Shown one piece after another: positions 38,343 through 47,661 of a stretch of 64,000 nucleotides of DNA. Positions within the stretch are counted from its first letter, which is position 1. The number at the start of each line of letters is the position of its first letter. A program made the position numbers and the translations under genes. The stretch is from Rhodovastum atsumiense (lineage in GTDB: Bacteria; Pseudomonadota; Alphaproteobacteria; Acetobacterales; Acetobacteraceae), in NCBI RefSeq assembly GCF_937425535.1, contig NZ_OW485601.1, forward strand, positions 5,563,501-5,627,500, given 5' to 3'. The notes beneath the pieces were generated by a model. That model was not told where the DNA came from, searched no databases, and saw nothing but the letters and a program-made list of their open reading frames with translations.

Positions 38343-39152
38343 ATGCCGATTGGGAACATCGCGGCGCGCAGCCCCTGGCGCATCGCATCGGGTGCCGGCA
38401 GCATTCTTGCCACTGCCGGGCAGCAGGATCTCGCCGCGCGCTGTCCGCGCGTCGCTGCCCTGTTGCCACAACTGGCCGAGGCGCTTGCAGCCCACGCCTC
38501 AACCATGGCGGGTCGTCTGTTCGATCTGACCGACTTCTCCGCCGACGAGACGGCGCTGATCGGCGAAGTGCTTGGCGAAGGCGAAGTGTCCGGCATGGCG
38601 GCGCTGCCTGACGGCATCGTGGCGCAGGTGCAGGAATCTGTGCTGGCCGGGCTGTGGCGTGTGCGGTTCCAGGGGCCGGGCGGCGGCTGCGTCGCCGATT
38701 ACCTGGAGGTCGCCGCCGTCCCCGAGGCGGTGTGCCGGGCGGCGCTGCTGACCCGGACCGGGCTCGAGGTCGGCGTTCCGCCGGAAGGGACGATGAACGT
38801 GCTGCCCGTGCTGGCCGAGATCCGCGACCATGCGGCCCGGCACCAGCCAGGCGCACCGCCCCATGTCATCAACTTCACCCTGTTGCCGATGACGGAAGCC
38901 GACATGGGCTTCCTGCAGGCATCGCTGGGGGAAGGACCGGTGATGTTGTTCTCGCGCGGCTACGGCGCCTGCCGGGTGGTGGCGACCGGGCTGCGTCACG
39001 TGTGGTCCGTGCAGTATTTCAACACGGCCGGCGTGGTCGTGCTGGACACATTGGAGATCGGCGATGTGCCGGAAGCGGTTCTGGCTGCCACCGAGGATTT
39101 CCGTGAGTCCGCCACCCGCCTGCTCGAGATGGCCGAGGCTTGTTTCGCATGA
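38343..39152 (+). CDS. hupH: Hydrogenase expression/formation protein HupH (HyaF family)
   Basis: 269 residues from ATG 38343, which has GGAGG just upstream; a longer frame exists but would span the sigma54-type promoter. The C-terminal HupH domain is clear: HVINFTLLPMTEADMGFL, SRGYGACRVVATGLRHVW and DTLEIGDVPEAVLAATEDF. It is an accessory protein for maturation of the hydrogenase, thought to help the small subunit's clusters or folding under air. The stop overlaps the hupI start. Confidence 0.9.
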   Translation: MPIGNIAARSPWRIASGAGSILATAGQQDLAARCPRVAALLPQLAEALAAHASTMAGRLFDLTDFSADETALIGEVLGEGEVSGMAALPDGIVAQVQESVLAGLWRVRFQGPGGGCVADYLEVAAVPEAVCRAALLTRTGLEVGVPPEGTMNVLPVLAEIRDHAARHQPGAPPHVINFTLLPMTEADMGFLQASLGEGPVMLFSRGYGACRVVATGLRHVWSVQYFNTAGVVVLDTLEIGDVPEAVLAATEDFRESATRLLEMAEACFA

Positions 39153-39328
39153 GCTTTCCCCCTGACGGCATGATGGAATGTGGCGTGTGCTGGCACGTCT
39201 ACGATCCTACCGAGGGTGATCCCGACCGACGGGTCCCGCCCGGCACCGCCTTCACGGCGTTGCCGCAGGACTGGCGCTGCCCCATCTGCGACGCCACGCG
39301 GATCGTCTTCGTGCGGCCGAACGCGTGA
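39149..39328 (+). CDS. hupI: Rubredoxin HupI
   Basis: 59 residues from ATG 39149, which overlaps the hupH stop (ATGA). Two CxxC pairs bind one iron: ECGVCWHVYDPTEGD and WRCPICDAT, with the rubredoxin-typical LPQDWRCP. Hydrogenase-linked rubredoxins are needed for making the enzyme in the presence of oxygen. The second knuckle has aspartate where most rubredoxins have glycine. Confidence 0.93.
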   Translation: MSFPPDGMMECGVCWHVYDPTEGDPDRRVPPGTAFTALPQDWRCPICDATRIVFVRPNA

Positions 39329-39680
39329 CCCTGGTGGTCCGATCGCGACAGATGTGTCTGTCGCAGTCGCGGCAGTAGCGCCGTCGCCGTGCCCCTGGGC
39401 GCCGTGCCGACAGGTTTCCTTCCGTGCATGGGGGTCGCAATCTGGCCGCGTGAGCACGATGCGTTTTCGCGGCGTCTCGCGTGGCGAGGAGCGGCCATGC
39501 CCGCCTGGGGCGCCTGTGGGTCCATGTGGCCCCGGAGTCTGCTGAATGCGGCGGTGCGTCGCGCCCCCGCCGCCCTGCGACCGCCCTTGGTCCGGGATTT
39601 CGCGCCGAAGGGCCCTTACCGGCGCATCGCCCCATCCGATCCCGGCGGGTCGCGTGGGATCGTCCTGCGGGAATGCCCCG
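39329..39680. other. 352-base gap between hupI and hypA
   Basis: In many hup clusters hupJ and hupK sit here, but no intact reading frame with their features is present. A perfect hairpin at 39345-39364 (arms GCGACAGA/TCTGTCGC, loop TGTG) follows hupI and contains the GACAG/CTGTC halves also seen before hupH. The remainder is unrecognised; a decayed accessory gene is possible but not supported. Confidence 0.5.
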
Positions 39681-40022
39681 ATGCATGAGATGGCCCTGAC
39701 CCAGAGCCTCATCGCCATTGTCGAGGAAACCGCCCGCCGCGAGCGCGCGACACGCGTGCGGGTGGTGGTGGTTGAGATCGGCGTGCTCGGGCATGTCGAG
39801 CCGGAGGCGCTGCGTTTTTGCTTCGATGTGGTCAGCCGCGGCACCCTCGCCGAGGGGGCGCGGCTGGAGATCGTGACGATGCCAGGCCAGGGCTGGTGCC
39901 TCGATTGCAGCCGGAGCGTGCCGATTACCGGCCGCTTCGGCCCTTGCCCGGACTGCGGCGGGCAGCGCGTGCAGATGACCAGCGGCGGCGAGCTGCGGGT
40001 TCGCGAGATGGAGGTGACGTGA
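39681..40022 (+). CDS. hypA: Hydrogenase nickel incorporation protein HypA
   Basis: 113 residues. The N-terminal MHEMAL supplies the nickel ligand His2, and the zinc site is formed by two CxxC pairs (GWCLDCSRS and GPCPDCGGQ). HypA passes nickel to the large subunit with HypB. The usual next gene, hypB, is missing: 203 bases later comes hupR. GGGA lies 9 bases before the ATG. Confidence 0.95.
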   Translation: MHEMALTQSLIAIVEETARRERATRVRVVVVEIGVLGHVEPEALRFCFDVVSRGTLAEGARLEIVTMPGQGWCLDCSRSVPITGRFGPCPDCGGQRVQMTSGGELRVREMEVT

Positions 40023-40225
40023 CGTGCAGCCCTTCAAGCCGCCCAGGGACCCGGACCTGTTCGCCGCCAGCGACCTGATCCGGTCCGGATGACGCCAGCC
40101 TCGGCGGCGCCCGGCCGGATCCCCGGCCCGGCGCGCCGCCGCAGGCGGGGAACCGGTGCCCGATGGGGGCGGGGGGCCGGTTGACCCTCGGGCGAGTCCC
40201 GCTCCGGAGTCGTTGAGGGAGAGAC

Positions 40226-41677
<1,452 letters not shown>

Positions 41678-42059
41678 CCCGGATCTCCCATCAAGAACGC
41701 GTGCGAGGGCGTGGCGGTACGTTTTGTTACGATTTCAGTACAAGCGTATCTTGCCGTCCGGACCTCACGGGTGGAAACATCTAACCTGTTGTTTTCAGGA
41801 GGTGCTCTTCCATGTGCCGGCCGCCATGGCGGCAGCGGGAGAGATCGCGGGATCGGTTCTTCCGGTTGAATCCATGTCGGAACGAAACCGGGAGGGCGCA
41901 GGCATCGCGCATGGCGGCCCGCAAGGCGTTTGGGCCGGATTCGCCACGGGTCGGAGGAGGGCGTAGGCATGGCCGGGCCATAACCGCCGGTGGAAGCGTT
42001 GCAGGCGAATCCGTCAAGGTGGCAAATCCGCTGACTACGCGTGATTCCTTCTTGATTCT
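41678..42059. other. 382-base gap between hupR and minC
   Basis: Contains a promoter-like stretch (TTGTTACGATTTCAGTAC and TTGCCG with AAACATCTAACC) and then a perfect AGGAGGT at 41797-41803. ATG 41812 (frame to 42090, overlapping minC) or GTG 41814 (50 codons, to 41966) could use it; neither product resembles a known family and codon use is poorer than neighbours. Function not assigned. Confidence 0.45.
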
Positions 42060-42797
42060 ATGCCGACGCCCGGATACCCGGCGAGAGTGAGCTCAACAGA
42101 CCGAACCCGTCCTGTCTTCCGCATCCATGGCCGGTCCTTTCTCGCGCTCGTGCTTCGGCCCGAGCCGCCAGTGGAACAGTGGCTTGCGGAGCTCGACGCA
42201 CAGGTGACGCGCTCGCCGGTCTTTCTCGACGGCAAGCCCGTATTGCTGGATCTTGGCGGGGTGACGGCCCAGGATGCCGACCTGCTGGGACTGGCGCGTG
42301 CGCTGCAGGCCCGTGGCCTGCGCATCGTTGGCGTGGAGAACGCCGAGCCTGGCTGGCCCGGAGCCGCCGAGTTCGGCCCGGCGTTCAGCGGCGGCCGGCC
42401 GACCGGCGCGGTGGAATTGCCGTCGGCCGCCCAGCCGGCGACGCCGCCCCCCGCGGCGGAGGAGGAGCCGGCCGGCCTGGTGATCGACAGCCCCGTGCGG
42501 TCCGGGCAGTCGGTCATCTATCCCAAGGGGGACGTGACCGTGCTTGGGTCCGTTGCTTCCGGGGCCGAGGTTTTCGCCGGTGGGTCGGTGCATATTTATG
42601 GCACACTGCGCGGCCGCGTGGTGGCCGGTTTCACCGGCAACCCCAAGGCGCGGGTGTTCTGCCGGAGACTGGAAGCCGAGCTGGTGGCGATCGACGGCGT
42701 TTACCGTACCGCCGACGATATGGATGAATCGCTGCGCGGCCGTGCCGTGCAGGCCTGGCTCGACGGTGATTCGATCGTCATGACGACCCTGGACTGA
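42060..42797 (+). CDS. minC: Septum site-determining protein MinC
   Basis: 245 residues. N-terminal domain about 15-105, a Pro/Ala-rich linker about 125-145 and the C-terminal beta-helical domain (VIYPKGDVTVLGSVASGAEVFA, written across, and GTLRGRVVAGF with the MinD-contact RG loop). Inhibits FtsZ ring assembly at the poles. The start is uncertain: ATG 42060 has no ribosome site and GTG 42087 would give MSSTDRTRPVFRIHG, a typical MinC beginning. First gene of minCDE. Confidence 0.92.
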   Translation: MPTPGYPARVSSTDRTRPVFRIHGRSFLALVLRPEPPVEQWLAELDAQVTRSPVFLDGKPVLLDLGGVTAQDADLLGLARALQARGLRIVGVENAEPGWPGAAEFGPAFSGGRPTGAVELPSAAQPATPPPAAEEEPAGLVIDSPVRSGQSVIYPKGDVTVLGSVASGAEVFAGGSVHIYGTLRGRVVAGFTGNPKARVFCRRLEAELVAIDGVYRTADDMDESLRGRAVQAWLDGDSIVMTTLD

Positions 42798-42820
42798 CGG
42801 GGTCAACGGAGGGTGCGGAG

Positions 42821-43636
42821 ATGGCGAAGGTCCTGGTCGTGACATCCGGCAAGGGGGGGGTCGGCAAGACCACCTCCACCGCCGCGCTGGGGGCAGCGCT
42901 CGCGTTGGCCGGACAGAACGTGGTGGTGGTCGATTTCGATGTTGGCCTGCGCAACCTTGATCTGGTGATGGGGGCCGAGCGACGCGTCGTATTCGACCTG
43001 GTCAATGTTATCCAGGGTGATGCGAAATTGCCGCAGGCCCTGATCCGGGATAAGCGCGTCGACACGCTCTCCCTGCTGCCGGCATCGCAGACCCGTGACA
43101 AGGATGCGCTGACACCCGAAGGTGTTGCCCGCGTCGTCGAGGAATTGCGCGAGAAGTTCGACTGGGTGATCTGCGATAGCCCCGCGGGCATCGAGCGCGG
43201 CGCCACCCTGGCGATGCGCCATGCCGATGTCGCGGTCGTGGTGACCAACCCCGAGGTTTCGTCGGTGCGCGACTCCGACCGCATCATCGGGCTGCTCGAT
43301 TCCAAGACCGAGCGCGCCGAGCGGGGCGAGCGGATCGAAAAGCATTTGCTGCTGACCCGCTACGATCTTGGCCGCGCCGCCCGCGGGGAAATGCTCAAGA
43401 CGGACGACGTGCTGGAGATCCTGTCCATCCCGCTGCTCGGCATCATCCCGGAAAGCCAGGAGGTGCTGCGTGCCTCCAACCTTGGCACGCCGGTGACCCT
43501 CAGCAGCCCGGACAGCCCGCCGGCACGGGCCTATTTCGACGCCGCGAAACGGCTGCGCGGAGAGGCGGTGCCGATGGGTGTGCCGGAGGAGAAGCGCGGC
43601 CTGGTGCAACGCTTGTTCGGGCGGAGGGTCGCGTGA
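42821..43636 (+). CDS. minD: Septum site-determining ATPase MinD
   Basis: 271 residues. Deviant Walker A GKGGVGKTTST near residue 10, switch motifs VVVVDFDVGLRNLDL and CDSPAGIERG, and a C-terminal amphipathic membrane helix (KRGLVQRLFGRR). It carries MinC on the membrane and oscillates with MinE. A GGAG site abuts the ATG; 23 bases after minC, and its TGA overlaps the minE GTG. Confidence 0.97.
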   Translation: MAKVLVVTSGKGGVGKTTSTAALGAALALAGQNVVVVDFDVGLRNLDLVMGAERRVVFDLVNVIQGDAKLPQALIRDKRVDTLSLLPASQTRDKDALTPEGVARVVEELREKFDWVICDSPAGIERGATLAMRHADVAVVVTNPEVSSVRDSDRIIGLLDSKTERAERGERIEKHLLLTRYDLGRAARGEMLKTDDVLEILSIPLLGIIPESQEVLRASNLGTPVTLSSPDSPPARAYFDAAKRLRGEAVPMGVPEEKRGLVQRLFGRRVA

Positions 43637-43896
43637 ACCTTTTTAATTTCCTTGGAAAGCGAGGCTCCGCGCCGGTGGCGCGGGAGCGTTTGCAGATCGT
43701 GCTCGCGCATGAGCGGGCCCTGAACGGCTCGTCGGGTGATCTGGTGCGGCTGCTGCAGGAAGAAATCCTGGCGGTGGTCGCCAAGCACATCAAGATCGAG
43801 CGCGAGATGGTGCAGATCAAGCTCGACCGGGGCGATTCGATTTCCACGCTGGAAATCGACATCCACATGCCGGCCGAGCCCGCCGTCGCGGGCTGA
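43633..43896 (+). CDS. minE: Cell division topological specificity factor MinE
   Basis: 87 residues from GTG 43633, overlapping the minD stop. N-terminal membrane-targeting sequence (MNLFNFLGKRG), anti-MinCD helix (RERLQIVLAHERA) and C-terminal topological-specificity domain. It stimulates MinD ATPase and drives pole-to-pole oscillation. Together the trio indicates a rod-shaped or ovoid cell using the Min system. Confidence 0.95.
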   Translation: MNLFNFLGKRGSAPVARERLQIVLAHERALNGSSGDLVRLLQEEILAVVAKHIKIEREMVQIKLDRGDSISTLEIDIHMPAEPAVAG

Positions 43897-44042
43897 AACG
43901 CCTCGGGAAACGCTCATCCGGAACGGCTGGGGGCGCGCCATGCATGAATGCGGGGCAGCGCCCGGGCTTGAGCGTCTTCTTCCTCGTCACGAACGGGGCA
44001 GAAGCAGCCTGGTTTTGTTATTTTAGCAGAATAAATTAACAT

Positions 44043-44112
44043 GCGGGACTTCGCCCCGCCCCCACCAGGGGCTCCGCCCCTGGACCGGGCCAAGGGCTTC
44101 GCCCTTGGAACC
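44043..44112. repeat. Palindromic element, copy 4 (three hairpins, inverted)
   Basis: Hairpins at 44043-44059, 44065-44083 (arms CCAGGGGC/GCCCCTGG) and 44090-44108 (CCAAGGGC/GCCCTTGG), ending in GGAACCC. It is in the opposite orientation to the copy near 30.5 kb and lies just beyond the tldD stop, between convergent minE and tldD. Confidence 0.88.
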
Positions 44113-44126
44113 CGATTTCCTCTTCG

Positions 44127-45590
44127 TCAGGCCGCGGTGCCGCCCACCGTCAGTCCCTTCAGCTTCAGCGTGGGCTGTCCCACGCCCACCGGCACGCCCT
44201 GGCCGTTCTTGCCGCAGGTGCCGATGCCCGGGTCGAGAGCCATGTCGTTACCGATCATTTCGACCTTGGTCAGCGAATCCGGCCCGTTGCCGATCAGGGT
44301 GGCGCCCTTCACCGGGGTGGTGACCTTGCCGTCCTCGATCAGGTACGCCTCGGAAGCCGAGAACACGAACTTGCCCGAGGTGATGTCCACCTGGCCGCCG
44401 CCGAAATTCACCGCGTAGAGGCCGCGTTTCACCGACCGAATCATCTCTTCCGGGGTGTGCGGCCCGGACAGCATGATGGTGTTGGTCATGCGCGGCATCG
44501 GGGCATGGGCATAGGACTGGCGCCGGCCGTTGCCGGTGGCGCGCACCCCCATCAGCCGCGCGTTCAGGCGGTCCTGCATGAATTCACGCAGATACCCGTC
44601 CTCGATCAGCACGGTGCGGCTGGTTGGCGTGCCCTCGTCGTCCACGGTCAGGCTGCCGCGCCGGTCGGGCAGGGTGCCGTCGTCCACCACGGTCACGCCG
44701 GGGGCGGCGATCCGCTGCCCGAGCAGCCCGGCGAAGGCCGAGGTCTTCTTGCGGTTGAAGTCGCCTTCCAGCCCGTGGCCGATCGCTTCGTGCAGCAGGA
44801 TGCCCGGCCAGCCCGGGCCGAGCACCACTTCCATCTCGCCGGCCGGCGCGGGCACGCTGTCGAGGTTGACCAGTGCCTGGCGCAGCGCCTCGTCCACGGC
44901 CGCGCGCCAGGCCTCCGCGCCGAGCACCCGGTCATAGCCGAACCGCCCGCCGCAACCGAAGCTGCCGGTCTCGCGCCGTCCGTTCTGTTCGACCACCACC
45001 GAGACGTTCATCCGCACCAGCGGCCGCAGATCGGCGACCCGGCGCCCGTCGGCGCGGATGATCTGCACCGCCTGCCAGGATCCGGACACCGAGGCCATCA
45101 CCTGCTTCACCCGCGGATCGCGCCCGCGCGCGTAGGCGTCGAGTTCCGACAGCAGCGTGGTGCGCTGGCCGAAATCCATGCTGCTCAGCGGATTGGCGTC
45201 GGAGTAGAGGCGGGCGTTGCTGGCCCGCGGCGCCTCGGCGGCGGTGCCGGAATGGCCGGCGGCGACCGCGGCGACGGTGGCGGCGGCGCGCTTCAGCGCG
45301 TCCTCGGACAGTTCGCCGGAATGGGCGTAGCCGGTGGCTTCCCCCGCGACCGCCCGCAGACCGAAGCCGAGCGTGGTGTCGAAGCCGGCGCTGCGGATGC
45401 GGCCGTCATCGAGGCTGATCGACTCGGTTTCCTCGTATTCCAGGAACAGCTCACCGTCATCGCGGCCGGCCATGGCCTGCGCCACCATGCGCCCGGCCGT
45501 GTCGCGGTCCAGCGTGGCGCCTTCCCGTTCGAAGAACAGCCGGTCGGTGACGGCCAGCGGGGTGTCCAACGATATCGCATCCGCTGTCAT
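44127..45590 (-). CDS. tldD: Metalloprotease TldD
   Basis: 487 residues, standard size. TldD forms a heterodimer with TldE/PmbA that degrades unfolded peptides and processes some modified peptides. The zinc motif HExxxH is in LLHEAIGHGLEGD; the surrounding VLGPGWPGIL and the C-terminal GNDMALDPGIGTCGKNGQ are characteristic. No pmbA gene is in the window. The stop is 15 bases from a palindromic element. Confidence 0.95.
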   Translation of the reverse strand: MTADAISLDTPLAVTDRLFFEREGATLDRDTAGRMVAQAMAGRDDGELFLEYEETESISLDDGRIRSAGFDTTLGFGLRAVAGEATGYAHSGELSEDALKRAAATVAAVAAGHSGTAAEAPRASNARLYSDANPLSSMDFGQRTTLLSELDAYARGRDPRVKQVMASVSGSWQAVQIIRADGRRVADLRPLVRMNVSVVVEQNGRRETGSFGCGGRFGYDRVLGAEAWRAAVDEALRQALVNLDSVPAPAGEMEVVLGPGWPGILLHEAIGHGLEGDFNRKKTSAFAGLLGQRIAAPGVTVVDDGTLPDRRGSLTVDDEGTPTSRTVLIEDGYLREFMQDRLNARLMGVRATGNGRRQSYAHAPMPRMTNTIMLSGPHTPEEMIRSVKRGLYAVNFGGGQVDITSGKFVFSASEAYLIEDGKVTTPVKGATLIGNGPDSLTKVEMIGNDMALDPGIGTCGKNGQGVPVGVGQPTLKLKGLTVGGTAA

Positions 45591-45701
45591 GGCAATTCCT
45601 GCGCAAGCTGGAGGGAAGGGAGAGGAGTCAAGGCAGCGTGTCCACGCCGGGAATAACTGGCGTCATGCCGGTGGAACGGCAACGGGGTTGCTGCACCTCT
45701 T

Positions 45702-46814
45702 TCACGCGCGGCCTTCCTGGCGGAAGCCATCTTCGTGCAGCGGGTCGTGCGCCAGCGCGGCGGTGGGGCGAAGCCCATGCAGGGCGAGCAGGGCAGCGCT
45801 CAGTACCAGCGCGGCGACGATCTGGTGCGCGGTCCCCAGCAGCGGGGGCACCACCGCGAGCAGGGTGGCGACGCCCAGCCCGTACTGCACCGCCACCGCG
45901 ATGCCAAGCGCCCACAGCCCGGCCTTTGCCAGTCCGCGCGCCCGCGTCAGGCCCCAGGCGAGCGTGCCCAGCACCGTCACCGCCGTCGCGGTCGCCAGCA
46001 GGCGATGGTTGAACTGCACCGCGGCGATGTTCTCGGTGAGGTTGCGCCAGGCCGGGCGCAGATCGCCGTAGCCGTCCGGCACGATCCGGCCATCCATCAA
46101 GGGAAAGGTGTTGTAGGTCAGCCCGGCCTTCAGCCCGGCGACGAAGCCTCCGGCGACGATGGTCACGGTCACCAGGACGCAGCAGGCGAAGACCGCCCGG
46201 CGCAGTGCCGGCGGTCCGCCCGGCAGGGACGCCGGCCGCAGCAGCGACAGCGCCGTCCACAGGATCGCCCCGTACAGCACCAGGGCCAGGGTCAGGTGCA
46301 CCACCAGCCAGTACTGCGACACGGCAATGCTGTCGGGAAAGAAGCCGGAGGCGACCATGAACCAGCCGACGCCCCCCTGCAGCCCGCCAAGCATGAACAG
46401 CACCAGCAGCCGTGGCCGCAGCCGCTTGTCGATGGCGCCGCGCCACCACAGCCACAGCAGCGGCAGCAGGAAGGCCAGGCCGATCAGCCGCCCCCACAGC
46501 CGGTGCACGTATTCCAGCCAGAAGATCCGCCGGAACCCGTCGAGATCGAGATCCGGGTTCAGCAGCGTGTATTGCGGGATCTGCCTGTACAGGGCGAACA
46601 GCCGCTGCCATTCCGCCTCGGTCAGCGGCGGCAGCGTGCCGCGCAGCGGCGCCCATTCCATGATCGACAGGCCCGAGCCGGTCAGCCGGGTGGCGCCGCC
46701 CAGTCCGATCATCACCAGGATCATCCCGCAGATGACCAGCAGCCAGATCGCGACCGCCCGGCGGCGGGCGTCGGCGGCGCCGGCCGGGTGGGGCTGCGTG
46801 ACATCGAGCGGCAT
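45702..46814 (-). CDS. ctaA: Heme A synthase, COX15/CtaA family
   Basis: 370 residues from ATG 46814 (GGTGG upstream). Eight hydrophobic helices; conserved pieces GGATRLTGSGLSIMEW, EYVHRLWGRLIGL, WLVVHLTLAL, NHRLLATATA and GTAHQIVAALV with heme-ligand histidines. It oxidises heme O to heme A for cytochrome aa3-type oxidases, so the organism respires with oxygen. No cox structural genes adjoin. It lies 111 bases upstream of tldD on the same strand. Confidence 0.94.
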   Translation of the reverse strand: MPLDVTQPHPAGAADARRRAVAIWLLVICGMILVMIGLGGATRLTGSGLSIMEWAPLRGTLPPLTEAEWQRLFALYRQIPQYTLLNPDLDLDGFRRIFWLEYVHRLWGRLIGLAFLLPLLWLWWRGAIDKRLRPRLLVLFMLGGLQGGVGWFMVASGFFPDSIAVSQYWLVVHLTLALVLYGAILWTALSLLRPASLPGGPPALRRAVFACCVLVTVTIVAGGFVAGLKAGLTYNTFPLMDGRIVPDGYGDLRPAWRNLTENIAAVQFNHRLLATATAVTVLGTLAWGLTRARGLAKAGLWALGIAVAVQYGLGVATLLAVVPPLLGTAHQIVAALVLSAALLALHGLRPTAALAHDPLHEDGFRQEGRA

Positions 46815-46950
46815 GGCACCACCATATAGGCGGGGAATCGGCGGAAACAGTGCCGCCGGGGGAAAAACCGGGCATGCCCTCGTCGCGGCTGCGTGTGCGG
46901 CCCATGGGACCGAGGTTGCCGGCGCCGGGACAGGGTGGTAGCGGCAGGGG

Positions 46951-47661
46951 ATGAAGGATTGTTCTGGCGCCAGGCCTGCCTGGCAGGATCCACGGGCCTG
47001 GTGGGGCGCCCTGGGCGTGCTCTGGCGTCCGGCGCTGCTGGTCGTGGTGCTGCTGGGCGGCCAACTGGTGCTGAAGGCGGTGCTCGGCGGCGATGCCGCG
47101 GCGCTGCTGGAAAGCGTGGTGGCCCGCCACCAGACCCTGGCCGAGCTGCTGTTCGTGCCGGCCACCGCGGCGCTGTGCTTCCTCGGCGTGCCGCGACAGG
47201 TGCCGGCCTATGCCGCCGGGCTCGCCTTCGGGCTGTGGGGCGGCACCGTGGTGTCTCTGCTCGGGGTGGTGCTCGGCTGCATCGCCAGCTTCTACTGGGC
47301 CCGGCTGGTGGCGCAGGACTGGGCGCAGCGCCGGCTGGGCACGCGGATGGCGCGGCTCGACCGCTTCCTCGCCGCCAATCCGTTCTCGGCGACGCTGATG
47401 CTGCGGCTGCTGCCGGTCGGCAACAACCTGCTGCTCAACCTGCTCGCCGGCGTCTCCGCTGTCGCGGCCGGGCCGTTCCTGCTGGCCTCGCTGCTCGGCT
47501 ACCTGCCGCAGACCCTGGTGTTCGCCCTGATCGGCGCCGGCACCCGCGTCGACCAGCAGGTGATGCTCGGCCTCGGCGCGGCGCTGTTCGCCATCTCCGG
47601 CGCCATCGGCTTCGTGCTGCTGCGCCGCCTGCGCGCCGGCCGCTACGGCGCGGCGCTGTAG
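46951..47661 (+). CDS. TVP38/TMEM64 (VTT domain) membrane protein
   Basis: 236 residues with about five hydrophobic helices. The VTT/SNARE-associated core is seen in FLGVPRQVPAYAAGLAFGLWGG and in MLRLLPVGNNLLLNLLAG, the paired re-entrant segments of the DedA superfamily. DedA-type proteins are lipid scramblases, some needed for undecaprenyl phosphate recycling; the exact substrate is unknown. Its last 19 bases overlap the convergent GT39 gene, whose product also works on polyprenyl-linked sugars. Confidence 0.85.
   Translation: MKDCSGARPAWQDPRAWWGALGVLWRPALLVVVLLGGQLVLKAVLGGDAAALLESVVARHQTLAELLFVPATAALCFLGVPRQVPAYAAGLAFGLWGGTVVSLLGVVLGCIASFYWARLVAQDWAQRRLGTRMARLDRFLAANPFSATLMLRLLPVGNNLLLNLLAGVSAVAAGPFLLASLLGYLPQTLVFALIGAGTRVDQQVMLGLGAALFAISGAIGFVLLRRLRAGRYGAAL

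Noticed and set aside
39345..39364. Intrinsic terminator after hupI
   Set aside because: The stem is perfect but short (8 bp) and has no T-run; kept only as part of the description of the gap.
39389..39688. Possible hupJ or hupK remnant between hupI and hypA
   Set aside because: The 99-codon frame shows no HupJ/HupK similarity; position alone is not enough.
40024..40092. 22-codon frame right after hypA
   Set aside because: Codon use is normal, but no ribosome site, no recognised product and too short to support.
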